DNA from: Linanthus parryae | Lineage: Eukaryota > Streptophyta > Magnoliopsida > Ericales > Polemoniaceae | NCBI GenBank assembly: GCA_023055425.1 | Contig: JALGPY010000012.1 | Location: 10,723,922 to 10,787,921, forward strand | Reading direction: 5' to 3' | DNA length: 64,000 bases | Part shown: one piece after another, positions 1-11,039 of the stretch | How positions within the stretch are numbered: the stretch's first letter is position 1 | Layout of the letters: each line of letters starts with the position of its first letter | Position numbers and translations under genes: made by a program | Notes under the pieces: model-generated | What the model was told of the DNA's origin: nothing | Seen by the model: only the letters and a program-made list of their open reading frames with translations | Databases searched by the model: none

Positions 1-813
1 AGATCTATCCCTATATATATTTATACCCAGTATATAGGCTGCTTCCCCTAAGTCCTTCATTTATAAACACTTTCCTAGCCAATCCTTAACTGATTGCAAC
101 ATAGGAATGTCGTTTCCAATGAGTAGTATGTCATCTACATACAAGACCAGGAACGCTACAGAGCTCCCACTAACCTTCTTGTAGACACAAGACTCATCTT
201 CGTTCTTGACGAAGTCAAACTCTTTGACGGCTTATTCAAAATGTCGATTTCAACTCCTAGAAGCTTGCTTCAATCCATAAATGGATCATTGAAGCTTACA
301 GAATTTATTTGCATGCTCTGGATCTGCAAAACCTTCTGGTTGTGTCATGTACACATCCTCGAGAAGATTCCCATAAAGGAATGCTGTTTTGACATCCATC
401 TGCCAAATCTCATAGTCATAGTAAGGCGCAATTGCAAGTAGGATTCGGATGCATTTGGTCATAGCGACTGGGGAAAAAGTTTCATCATAGTCTATACCGT
501 GAATCTGTCTGAATCCTTTATCCACCAATCGTCCCTTATAGGTAATTACATTACCATCCATGTCGGTCTTCTTCTTGAAGACCCATTTGCACCCTATGGG
601 GCGTGCCCCTTGGGGTGGGTCCACCAAATTCCATACTTGGTTTGTGTACATGGATTCCATCTCGGATCTCATGGCCCTTAGCCACTTCTGAGAGTCTGGC
701 CCTTGCATGGCTTCTCCATAGGTAGCAGGCTCATCTCCTATGAGCATAGTGTCACCAGTTTCCGTCACGAGAAGTCCATACCTCTCTGGCTCCTGGCGCA
801 CTCTACTCGACAT
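1..813 (-). pseudogene. copia reverse transcriptase remnant, unit 1
   Basis: Encodes the N-terminal two thirds of a copia reverse transcriptase that would copy element RNA into cDNA in the virus-like particle. From 813 the frame runs open to about 286 with family landmarks (CKWVFKKK, then KGRLVDKGFRQ, YDETFSPVA, QMDVKTAFLYGNLLEDVYM). A TGA at about 283-285 ends it just before the IYGLKQASR block, and the sequence continues with a further frame disturbance near 230. The catalytic YVDD motif is still readable near 120-145. An in-frame TAA at 61-63 lies between KDWLGKC and MKDLGEA and is shared with units 2 and 3. Unlike those units, unit 1 keeps the frame at QMDVKTAF. Confidence 0.9.
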
Positions 814-1976
814 ACGAAGCTATTGTGTTGTTCCTGTTCATGTTCCATAACCGAATCAGTAATTTGTGGTTCTTCAACATCTTCAAGTTCTACAGTCCTC
901 CCACTTGCTTCTTCAGAGACAAATTCTCTTTCTAGAAACACGCCGGTCCGAGCAACAAACACTTTGTTATCGGTTGGATTGTAGAAGTAATAGCCCTTAG
1001 TTTCCTTAGGGTATCCCAGAAATTTACATTTATCCGATTTCGGCCCCAGTTTATCTGGCTGTAAACGTTTTACATAAACATCGCAGCCCCATATCCTCAT
1101 AAACGACACTGTGGGACGGCTCCCACTCCACATCTCATGTGGTGTCTTCATGACTGATTTGGATGGAACACGGTTAATGGTGAAAGCTGCACACATTAAA
1201 GCATAGCCCCAAAAAGATAATGGAAGATCTGTTTGACACATCATAGATCTCACCATGTCCAACAAGGTTCGATTCCTCCTCTCGGATACGCCATTAAATT
1301 GTGGCGTTCCGGGTGGAGTGAGTTGAGATAATATCCCACACTCTCTAAGATAATTATCAAACTCTTGGCTCAAGTACTCACCTCATCGATCTGATCGTAA
1401 AGCTTTGATACTTTTGTCAAGTTGCTTCTCTACTTCATTCTTAAATTCCTTGAATTTCTCAAAAGATTCGGATTTAGCCTTCATAAGGTATACAAATCCA
1501 TATCTACTGAAATCATCAGTGAATGTAATGAAGTATACATAACCACCTCTGGCAGGTGTAGCAAACGGCCCACATACATCAGTATGTATGAGTGCTAATT
1601 GCTCACTAGTCCTTTCGCCTTTCTTATTGAAAGGGGACTTTGTCATCTTTCCTAACAAACAAGCCTCACATGTCTCATATGATTCAAAATCAAATGAGTC
1701 TATAAATCCATCCTTATGGAGTCTAGATAGACGTTTCTCATTTATATGGCCTAGACGGCAATTCCATAGATAAGAAGGATTTAAATCATTCATTTTAATC
1801 CTCTTAGTATCTATGTTATAGATTGGATAGCTTAGATCAAGGATATATAATCCATTAAATAATTTCGCACTAAAATAGTGAATACTATCAAAATAAATGG
1901 AACAACAATTGTTCTTTATTGAAATAGTAAAACCTTTCTTGTCCAAACAAGATACGGAAATAATGTTCTTACTCAT
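765..1976 (-). pseudogene. copia integrase remnant, unit 1
   Basis: GAG-pre-integrase plus integrase core, the enzyme that inserts cDNA into the genome. Visible in order: the HLGHINEKR-type zinc-binding segment (LWNCRLGHINEKRLSRLH, then CEACLLGK), first catalytic Asp in HTDVCGP, second in RSDR, and Glu in SERRNRT, which fit the D,D-35-E pattern. An in-frame TGA at 1383-1385 replaces the codon after the second Asp region (RSDR-stop-GEYL) and splits the domain. The same stop is in units 2 and 3. The downstream frame continues into the copia linker (FLGYPKETKGYYFYNP) and shifts relative to reverse transcriptase near 813. Confidence 0.92.
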
Positions 1977-1995
1977 AGCAGGAACATAAAAGCAA

Positions 1996-3049
1996 TTATC
2001 TAATTCTAATACTAATCAAGAAGGCAGAGACACCCTTATACACGCCTATAGACAATGCAACAACTCTTGCTCCATTCCCAACGCACAAGTCCACCTCTTC
2101 TTTTGCTAATCTTATACTTCTCCTTAGATCCTGCATATTTCGACAAATATGAGATCCACATCCAGAATCCAATACCCATGATGAAGAAGTAGTTAAATTA
2201 ACATCTATAAAAAAAATACCTGGTGGTTGTGGGATCACTATCCCAAGCCTTTTATCCTCCAGATACTTCGAGAAATTCCTCTTCCAGTGTCCAGGCTGAC
2301 TGCAGTAGTGACAATCACCCTTGATCACGCCTTTGGCCACGCCACTAGCAGGTTTAAGAGCAGTTTCCTTAGGTTTAGCAACTGCCTTGCCTTTACCCTA
2401 GGAAGTAGAGGAAAACCTTTTACCCTTTCCTTTCTGCACCATCATTATGGCCTTGCCCTTTCCCTTGTTGATGGATTTTTTAGCTGTCCTAAACATATTG
2501 AGTAGCTCTGGCAGAGGCTTGGCAATCTCATTCATGTTATAGTTCATAAAGAATTGTCCATAACTGTCCGGCAACGATTACAGAATGAGATCTGTGGCCA
2601 ACTCTTGACCAATCGGGGACCCTAGGCGATCGAGATTTTCAAGATACCCGATCATCCGCAACACATGCGGTCCTACTGGGTTCCCTTCTGCCAAGTGACT
2701 CTTGAAAAATTCCCGAGAAACTTCATACCATTCAACCCTTTCCTGCTCTTGAAAGAGATGCTTCAAGTGTTCGATCATATCGACTGCATTCATGTTCTCA
2801 TGTTGCTTCTGAATCTCAGGAGACATGGTGCAAAGCATAAGGAAGGCCGCATCATTAGCATCGTCAACACGTTTCTGATATGCCTTTAGGGGACCCTCAG
2901 GAACTTCTTCTTCTAGTGTACAGTTTCTTTTCTTGTTTAAGAACAATTCTTAAATTTCTGTACTAGGCCAAAAAGTTGGTTCCTGAAAGCTTTTCCTTCT
3001 CAAGAACATCCCGTAGGGAGTGTGATGAATTCGATGAATTGTTTGCCAT
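1996..3049 (-). pseudogene. copia gag and protease remnant, unit 1
   Basis: Gag would start at 3049 (ATG on the minus strand). The N-terminal gag segment is followed by a frameshift near 2935. An open stretch at 2578-2946 keeps the gag core but lacks 7 residues present in unit 2 (21-base deletion near 2890). A CCHC knuckle follows (CHYCSQPGHWKRNF), with the last Cys changed to Phe. The protease core keeps the aspartyl motif LDSGCGSH, followed by a one-base frameshift near 2030 shared with unit 2. Gag forms the particle and the protease would cleave the polyprotein; neither is intact. Confidence 0.88.
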
Positions 3050-4666
3050 TGGAATTCTACAAAAACGAGAAATATACAAGATTTTAGTATGATTTTACTA
3101 TACTCAATAATGGCTAGATTATTAAATATAGCTCTTACTATTTTTCTCGGATTAATAACCCTCCACATTAATGCGGAAAATATCCTTATATTTTCTAGTA
3201 GGCCAAGATCGATATTTCGCCTCTTCCGAGCTTGCTTTGGCAAGTCACCCGGAATTGGTTATTTAGGTAGGAACTATTCCAATTACATCATATGTAACTC
3301 TTGGTTCAATTGGGCAAATAACCATTATTCATCCATCCCCATGAATAATCCCAATTGTATGCCTCTAGGTTCTTTTAATCTTATTAAATCTACCTAGTTG
3401 TGTCCAACCTCTTACTTAAACAATTGCACATTGTTACGTGCCGTCGCATCTAATCACGATAAACCATGTTGCCATGCTTTGGCACGCACAATCATGGGAT
3501 ATAGTGATCATGATGAGTGTTTAAATAACGAGATGGCATAGACGCAATATTTTGAATGAGGGATTTGCCTTTCAATTTTAATTTGCATTGTTGATCCATA
3601 TCAACATGATCTATATGTTTGAGTTTTGGGCAAAACACCAAATCATAGATCCGGGTTGTGTAATTTCTTATTATCCTAATCGCATGCATCAACCATACAC
3701 CAATCACAAAATAATAAGAAAATAAAATAAACAACCACCACAAAATAAACGTGATGTGGATATGGCCTTTCTAGACTAAGATATTCCCAAGCCAATGAGA
3801 ATATCTATGAACCCTAAAATAGATCACATCGCCATGCACCTCCATCTTTTGGTCCATCCTTCATAGTCTTGTGGAATGTTCCTTGCTCCATCTCCATGGC
3901 TCCAATGTCTTTCGGCTTCTTTTCTTCAATCTTGACTAACAATCTATTTTATCTAGCTACACCTATACTAAATAAAATAAATCTCACAAGTTGAGAAATA
4001 AACGACTCGTAGGCCGTAAACCTTAATTAACTATTACATTAATTGATCAGCTCGCAGGCCGTAAAACAAATGAAAAAATAAACATTCACACACAAACCAC
4101 AACATAGGGCCATATCCAACCACCATGTGAATAGCTCATAAACAGTTAAAACCATTTTTAACGCGCTTGTTTAATTTTAATTGTTTTGGAAGAAGTAGGG
4201 TCAAAAACAATCCAAAAAGAACTTCCCAAAGCCCTATTGGATCACACACGGCCCTAGGGCCACGCCTAGCCCAAGCCGCCGGTCCCCCCCCCCCCCCGTC
4301 GCGCCTAGGCCTGGCCGGCCCTTAGGCCGTGCGTGGCTTGGGCAGCAAGGCATAGGGGCGGTCCCATATGGGGGGCCGAACCCTTTATGGGAGTTGTTTC
4401 CAAAAACAACTCCTTCCTTGTTGCCCAATCGAAGTTGTTTCCATGTTGAAAAACCCCTTTTCAAACATGTGCCCAAACCCTAATCTTCAAACCAAGAAAC
4501 TCACTAATTTGTTGCATCCAATGCACAATTAGATCTAGTTTAGATTGAATCTACATTCAATTTCATCTATTATGCTTAATTTGTCATTTTACGCTTTAAA
4601 CATGAATTTAAAGTGTTAAAACAACAAAATCGTAACACATAAACTACGTTATGCTCTACGACTTGT
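3050..4666 (-). other. copia unit 1 untranslated leader
   Basis: About 1.6 kb between primer site and gag with no coding signal. It holds a GC-rich block (about 4240-4380) with a run of 14 C at 4287-4300, inverted GGCCGGCC-type words, and a direct repeat of CTCG(T/C)AGGCCGTAAA at 4006-4020 and 4051-4066 around an AT-rich near-palindrome. The repeat is also present in the diverged copies at 11782, 29789 and 61122, so it may be a functional leader element (packaging or priming). This is inference. Confidence 0.7.
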
Positions 4667-4679
4667 GGCTCTGATACCA
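4667..4679 (-). promoter_or_regulatory. copia primer binding site, unit 1
   Basis: On the minus strand this reads TGGTATCAGAGCC, complementary to the 3' end of initiator tRNA-Met. It lies one base from the end of LTR A (ending CCCTACA) and fixes that LTR as the 5' LTR of unit 1. Confidence 0.93.
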
Positions 4680-4680
4680 C

Positions 4681-6082
4681 TGTAGGGTTTTGAACATGGA
4701 ATCGCAACGGAAGAAGATAATTATTCCGTTCAAATCCCTCCAAGGATCACAAGTCAAGAACACATAACGATAGTAAAGAATTAATATATGTTTACCTTTG
4801 GGTTCTCCTTTGATGACTTCAAACGCGAATAATGTCACGTCTCTATAGTTGATCCACGCCTAGGATAGAGAATTGGACCTCCCAACCTTCTTGTGCTAGC
4901 TAGAATGGAGGAAGGAGACAAAAGAATCACGCAACGAAGCCACAAGGAGGAGTTCGGCCTCCTTGTGTGGCCGACGGGTTTGGGGCGGCGGGTTAGGGGC
5001 GGACGCCTCTTACTTGCTTGCTCTCAACTCTTTTCTCTCCTCTCAATATGTGTTATGAATAACATGTATTGAGATGGAAGGAAGGATTTCCTTTATATAC
5101 TCCAACTACTCCTAGTTGTTTCCATAAAGGGCCCAATACTAATCATATCCATATATGGACTAGTATTATTTGCTAATTAGTCCTACTAAGTTAGCAACTT
5201 TTTGCAATATGATCCTTCTAATTAATCTCTCTTAATTAAGTCTCTTGTCAAATTATATCCATATGGCGTGTGACCCCATAGGGTTTTACTTAATTGGTAG
5301 TAACTATTTACAAACATGGAGCTGTGTCCAGCAACACATCCATGCCACCCAATTAACATAAATAGTCATCTTGACAAACCTTGTGATCTTATTATCGCAT
5401 CCCTTTGTCTCAATATCCGGATTGGCACGAGACATACAATTCACACTCGTATATCCAATCCATGTTTCTCGATCCTGGGAATAGCCCTATCCATGCATAT
5501 GACATCAATATCCCCATATTGATTCATATGAGTCTGGCCAGACATTCCATAGGCTCCATCACTCGAGTGGCCTCGGATATTTTCTCCTGTTATGTGGGAG
5601 GGACAAATCCTATCTACATCACTCACAATCTCTAAGCTTGCTTCATATTGTGCCCAACATGCGCTTTTATAAGTTCCCAGTTACGGAGTAGCGTTTGACG
5701 TTGTCAAAGCTCAATATTCCACAACTAGAGGATCTAGTAACTTCAAGTCTAAGGATGATAATATCCTATCACCGCGAGAAGTGCTTGTGACTTTACATAA
5801 CTTGTATGTAGCCTTCTCGAATTTGGGTAAATCCAGTATGTCATTACTCCTAATACATACCCATGTGTTGGATCGTGATATCTCCATATCAATCCAACCC
5901 CATACTAGTCTATAGATGATTGTCCTATTAATCATTATATTTGACTAGGGATATTTAAGATAAACAACAAGATTTGTAAATCTAAGGACTTCATTATATT
6001 AAATATCTCCATAAATAATACAATGATTATTCTAGCCAATTCATACTAAAATTAGATTGCCTCTAGGGCATCTATTCCAACA
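4681..6082 (-). repeat. copia LTR A, shared by units 1 and 2
   Basis: A 1402 bp LTR, TGTTGG...CCTACA on the minus strand. Its 3' side abuts the primer site of unit 1 and its 5' side abuts the purine tract of unit 2 (GCAAGTGGGAGAC). It is therefore the 3' LTR of unit 2 and the 5' LTR of unit 1 at once. It aligns end to end with LTR B (1421 bp), differing by scattered substitutions and one 22-base duplication in B. It would carry promoter and polyadenylation signals of the element. Confidence 0.93.
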
Positions 6083-6096
6083 GTCTCCCACTTGCA
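6083..6096 (-). promoter_or_regulatory. copia polypurine tract, unit 2
   Basis: Minus-strand GTGCAAGTGGGAGAC directly precedes the LTR start TGTTGG. This is the standard position of the plus-strand primer for reverse transcription. The same tract lies at 13872-13885 and 25410-25423. Confidence 0.85.
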
Positions 6097-7764
6097 CTAG
6101 AGCCAATCTGGTGCATCGCGTATGCCAATCGCCCTAGTGTGCTCTTCATGCTTGCGCTGAACAAGCGGCTTCGTGAATGGATCTGCCAGATTATCATCTG
6201 TAGGAATCTTGCATATCTTCACATCTCCTCTATCGATAATCTCTCGAATAAGATGGAACTTCCGGAGTACGTGTTTGGATTTCTGGTGTGATCTAGGTTC
6301 CTTAGATTGAGCGATCGCGCCTGTGTTGTCACAATACAACTCTGTGGCATCCTCAATGATAGGAACTACCCCAAGCTCATAAACAAACTTTCTAATCCAA
6401 ACAACTTCCTTTGCTGCACCACTTGCAGCAATATACTCAGTCTCTTTTGTAGAATCAGCAACCGGCAACCGTCTCTTGCTTGGAACTCTTCCAGCTCACA
6501 GCTCCTCCATTTCGGCAATACAAAAATCCGGACTGTGATCTGAAATCATCTTTGTCGTTTTGGAAGCTTGCATCTGTGTAACCAGTTACACACAACTCTT
6601 CCTCACCTCCAAATATCAAGAACGCATCCTTAGTTCTTCTCAAGTACTTGAGGATGTTCTTGACTACTATCTAGTGACTCTCACCCAGATTAGACTGATA
6701 TCAGCTCGCCATACTCAACGTGTATGATACTTCCGGTCTAGTACATAACATGGCGTACATGATAGATCCTATGGCCGAGGCGTAGGGGATCTTACTCATG
6801 CGGTCCATCTCAATCTTATTGGATGGACAATCACTCTTCGAAAGAGTAATTCCATGAGACATAGGTAGCAATCCCTTCTTGGAATCTCGCATGTTGAACC
6901 ATTTCAACACCTTGTCTATATATGTACTTTGAATTAGGCCTAGCAACCTCCAAGATCTATCCCTATAGATATTTATACCCAGTATATAGGCTGCTTCCCC
7001 TAAGTCCTTCATTTAGAAACACTTTCCTAGCCAATCCTTAACTGATTGCAACATAAGAATGTCATTTTTAATGAGTAGTATGTCATCTACATACAAGACC
7101 AGGAACGCTACAGAGCTCCCACTAACCTTCTTGTAGACACAAGACTCATCTTCGTTCTTGACGAAGTCAAACTCTTTGACGGCTTCATCAAAACGTCGAT
7201 TCCAACTCCTAGAAGCTTGCTTCAATCCATAAATGAATCGTTGAAGCTTACAGAATTTATTTGCATGCTCTGGATCTACGAAACCTTCTGGTTGTGTCAT
7301 GTACACATCCTCGAGAAGATTCCCATAAAGTAATGTTATTTTGACTTCCATCTGCCAATCTCATAGTCATAGTAAGCCGCAATTGCAAGTAGGATTCGGA
7401 TGGATTTGGTCATAGCGACTGGGGAAAAAGTTTCATCATAGTCTATACCATGAATCTGTCTGAATCCTTTATCCACCAATCGGCCCTTATAGGTAATTAC
7501 ATTTCCATCCATGTCGGTCTTCTTCTTGAAGACCCATTTGCACCCTATGGGGCGTGCCCCTTGGGGTGGGTCCACCAAAGTCCATACTTGGTTTGTGTAC
7601 ATGGATTCCATCTCGGATCTCATGGCACTTAGCCACTTCTAAGAGTCCGGCCCTTGCATGGCCTCTCCATAGGTAGCATGCTCATCTCCTATGAGCATAG
7701 TGTCACCAGTTTCCGTCACGAGAAGTCCATACATCTCTGGCTCCTGGCGCACTCTACTCGACAT
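6097..7764 (-). pseudogene. copia reverse transcriptase and RNase H remnant, unit 2
   Basis: Starting at 7764 the frame meets a TAG near 7639 (a Gln codon in unit 1), then continues as the reverse transcriptase N-terminal half to about 7355. There a one-base deletion shared with unit 3 shifts the frame. LYVDDILLI (catalytic YVDD) follows, then an in-frame TAA at 7013-7015 common to all three units. The connection domain is at 6701-7012. RNase H follows from 6643 (GYTDASFQND with the first Asp) to 6097 (STKETEYIAAS, YCDNTGAI). It is split by a 7-base tandem duplication at 6458-6471, also shared with unit 3. RNase H would degrade template RNA during reverse transcription. Confidence 0.92.
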
Positions 7765-8983
7765 ACGAAGCTATTGTGTTGTTCCTGTTCATGTTCCATA
7801 ACCGAATCAGTAATTTGTGGTTCTTGAAATTCTTCAAGTTCTACAGTCCTCCCACTTGCTTCTTTAGAGACTAATTCTCTTTCTATAAACACGCCGGTCC
7901 GAGCAACAAACACTTTGTTATCGGTTGGATTGTAGAAGTAATAGCCCTTAGTTTCCTTAGGGTATCCCACAAATTTACATTATTCGATTCCGGCCACAGT
8001 TTGTCTGGCTGTAAACGTTTTACATAAACATCGCAGCCCCATATCCTCATAAACGACAATGTGGGACGGCTCCCACTCCACATCTCATGTGGTGTCTTCA
8101 TGACTGATTTGGATGGAACACGGTTAATGGTGAAAGCTGCACACATTAAAGCATAGCCCCAAAAAGATAATGGAAGATCTGTTTGACACATCATAGATCT
8201 CACCATGTCCAACAAGGTTCGATTCCTCCTCTCAGATATGCCATTAAATTGTGGCGTTCCGGGTGGAGTGAGTTGAGATAATATCCCACACTCTCTAAGA
8301 TAATCATCAAACTCTTGGCTCAAGTACTCACCTCATCGATCTGATCGTAAAGCTTTGATACTTTTGTCAAGTTGCTTCTCTACTTCATTCTTAAATTCCT
8401 TGAATTTCTCAAAAGATTCGGATTTAGCCTTCATAAGGTATACAAATCCATATCTACTGAAATCATCAGTGAATGTAATGAAGTATACATAACCACCTCT
8501 GGCAGGTGTAGCAAACGGCCCACATACATCAGTATGTATGAGTGCTAATTGCTCACTAGTCCTTTCGCCTTTCTTATTGAAAGGGGACTTTGTCATCTTT
8601 CCTAACAAACAAGCCTCACATATCTCATATGATTCAAAATCAAATGAGTCTAGAAATCAATCCTTATGGAGTCTAGATAGACGTTTCTCATTTATATGTC
8701 CTAGACGGCAATTCCATAGATAAGCAGGATTTAAATCATTCATTTTAATCCTCTTAGTATCTATGTTATAGATTGGATAGCTTAGATCAAGGATATATAA
8801 TCCATTAAATAATTGCGCACTACAATAGTGAATACTATCAAAATAAATGGAACAACAATTGTTCTTTATTGAAATAGTAAAACCTTTCTTGTCCAAACAA
8901 GATAAGGAAATAATGTTCTTACTCATAGCAGGAACATAAAAGCAATTATCTAATTCTAATACTAATCCAGAAGGCAGAGACAC
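7716..8983 (-). pseudogene. copia integrase remnant, unit 2
   Basis: Pre-integrase zinc segment, D,D-35-E core and linker as in unit 1. Lesions are a TGA at 8657-8659 (Gly in unit 1, within HKDGF), the common TGA at 8333-8335 after the second catalytic Asp, and a one-base loss near 7975 that moves the linker into another frame. The start of the segment (PSGLVLELDNCFYVPAMSKNI) is in the frame following protease, so gag-pol was originally one reading frame. Confidence 0.9.
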
Positions 8984-10020
8984 CCTTATACACGCCTATA
9001 GCCAATGCAGCAACTCTTGCTCCATTCCCAACGCACAAGTCCACCTCTTCTTTTGCTAATCTTATACTTCTACTTAGATCCTGCATATTTCGACAAATAT
9101 GAGATCCACATACAGTATCCAATACCCATGATGAAGAAGTAGTTAAATTAACATCTATAACAAAAATACCTAGTGGTTGTGGGATCACCATCCCAAGCCT
9201 TTTATCCTCCAGATACTTCGGGAAATTCCTCTTCCAGTGTCCAGGATGACTACAGTAGTGACAATCACCCTTGATCACGCCTTTGGCCACGCCACCAGCA
9301 GGTTTAAGAGCAGTTTCCTTAGGTTTAGCAACTTCCTTGCCTTTACCCTAGGAAGTAGAGGAAAACCTTTTACCCTTTCCTTTCTGCACCATCATTATGG
9401 CCTTGCCCTTTCCCTTGTTGATGGATTTTTTAGCTGTCCTCAACATATTGAGTAGCTCTGGCAGAGGCTTGGCGATCTGATTCCTGTTATAGTTCATAAT
9501 GAACTGTCCATAACTATCCGACAACGATTGCAGAATGAGATCTGTGGCCAACTCTTGACCAATCGGGGACCCTAGGCGATCGAGATTTTCAAGATACCCG
9601 ATCATCCACAACACATGCGGTCCTACCGGGTTCCCTTCTGCCAAGTGACTCATGAACAATTCCCGAGAAACTTCATACCGTTCAACCCTTGCCTGCTCTT
9701 GAAAGAGCTGCTTCAAGTGTTCGATCATATCGACTGCATTCATGTTCTCATGTTGCTTCTGAATATCAGGAGACATGGTGCAAAGCATAAGGAAGGCCGC
9801 ATCATTAGCATCGTCAACACGTTTCTGATATGCCTTTAGGAATGCTGGGGTATTGTTCTCTGGACCCTCTGGAACTTCTTCTTCTAGTGTACAGTTTCTT
9901 TTCTTGTTTAAGAACAATTCTTAAATTTCTGTACCAGGCCAAAAATTTGGTTCCTGAAAGCTTTTCCTTCTCAAGAACATCCCGTAGGGAGTGTGTTGAA
10001 TTCGATGAATTGTTTGCCAT
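8946..10020 (-). pseudogene. copia gag and protease remnant, unit 2
   Basis: The gag start is at 10020, with landmarks EKLSGTKFLAWYRNLRIVL followed by a frameshift near 9905. The gag core is open from 9917 to 9348. The CCHC knuckle has lost its last Cys (CHYCSHPGHWKRNF), as in unit 1. The aspartyl protease motif is LDTVCGSH at about 9111-9119: the invariant Gly of DTG is Val, which should abolish activity. The one-base frameshift near 8980 is shared with unit 1 but not unit 3. Confidence 0.9.
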
Positions 10021-10236
10021 TGGAATTCTACAAAAACGAGAAATATACAAGATTTTAGTATGATTTTACTATACTCAATAATGGCTAGATTATTAAATAT
10101 AGCTCTTACTATTTTTCTCGGATTAATAACCCTCCATATTAATGCGGAAAATATCCTTATATTTTCTAGTGAGCCAAGATCGATATTTCGCCTCTTCCGA
10201 GCTTGCTTTGGCAAGTCACCCGGAATTGGTTATTTA

Positions 10237-11039
10237 GAGCATCTCCAGTACTGATAGCTATATGTTATGTATAATTTAACTAAAATTATAGTTTTTTATT
10301 TTAGCTATTCACAAAATTCAGTTTGTACTTCAATAGTGTCATGTAAAAGTTAGCTAAACTTTGGAACTTTAAAAATTTACAACTACTTTTTGAACATAAT
10401 AAACAATTACCATTAAAATTAGTTCAAAGTTCTTTTTACACCCGGCATTTGTCCAGCACCTACAACACCAAAACCACCATTGCCAACATGATAAAGCCAC
10501 TGGAACAAAAGTTAACACCCTGCAACCCTTCCCTACCGTACCGTTATTCAACCGATCACAGAGCACAGGCCAAAAACCAGACCAAAATACCCCGCACCAT
10601 CAAACCACCCAATTCACCTCTTCACCAATCGGCCTTCAAACCACGCCAAAACTCCATGAAATCGCACATGTACGGCAAGAAAAAAGCCAGTAGCGCAAAC
10701 GCAACATAAATACGACATATCATATGAAGAACAAGATCAAAGAAAGTGAAATCAGACGATAAAACACAAGAACCGTAACCGGAAAACTAGAAGGCTGCAG
10801 CAAGACGGGTCTCGACATTCAATTTTAAAGCTTCAAGTCTCCAAACGGTGGAAAATTTTCTGACTAAAAATTCGGATTGTTGGAATAGCGATAGTTATCA
10901 GCCTCGCTACATGTAGCGAGGGTGATAACGATCTATTATTTTAGATAAGCAGATAACTATCCTACTGGAGTCCTACTTTGTGAAAACTTATCTAAATTTT
11001 AATTAAAATTTTGATTTAACTAGCCTATTGGAGATGCTC
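10237..11039. mobile_element. PIF/Harbinger-like non-autonomous DNA transposon (803 bp)
   Basis: Terminal inverted repeats GAGCATCTCCA(G/A)TA are visible at both ends, flanked by a 3 bp TTA duplication (10234-10236 and 11040-11042). The insertion is missing from the same position in units 1 and 3, which show the empty site TTTAGGTAGG. The TTA target and terminal sequence fit PIF/Harbinger. No transposase is encoded; the small frames inside look spurious. The interior has a moderately GC-rich middle (about 10440-10680) and a 36 bp imperfect palindrome at 10894-10929. Confidence 0.85.
10894..10929. repeat. 36 bp near-perfect palindrome inside the PIF-like element
   Basis: The central 20 bases (CCTCGCTACATGTAGCGAGG) form a perfect palindrome. 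GTTATCA and TGATAAC extend it on either side, with one mismatched pair between core and arms. It could extrude as a cruciform or fold as RNA. Function unknown. Confidence 0.85.

Larger units (their letters stand above)
1..4680 (-). mobile_element. Ty1/copia unit 1, internal region (3' part outside window)
   Basis: Reading down the minus strand from 4680: an initiator-tRNA-Met primer site next to LTR A, a long untranslated leader, gag, protease, integrase and part of reverse transcriptase, in Ty1/copia order. The 3' end (RNase H, purine tract, 3' LTR) lies beyond base 1. Coding is broken by stops, frameshifts and a 21-base gag deletion, so the unit cannot make a working polyprotein. It shares LTR A with unit 2. 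Confidence 0.93.

Noticed and set aside
241..984. Plus-strand open frames over copia coding regions (such as 499-681 and 703-984, repeated at 7450 and 15239)
   Set aside because: They are antisense shadows of reverse transcriptase and linker sequence, repeated wherever the copia unit is.
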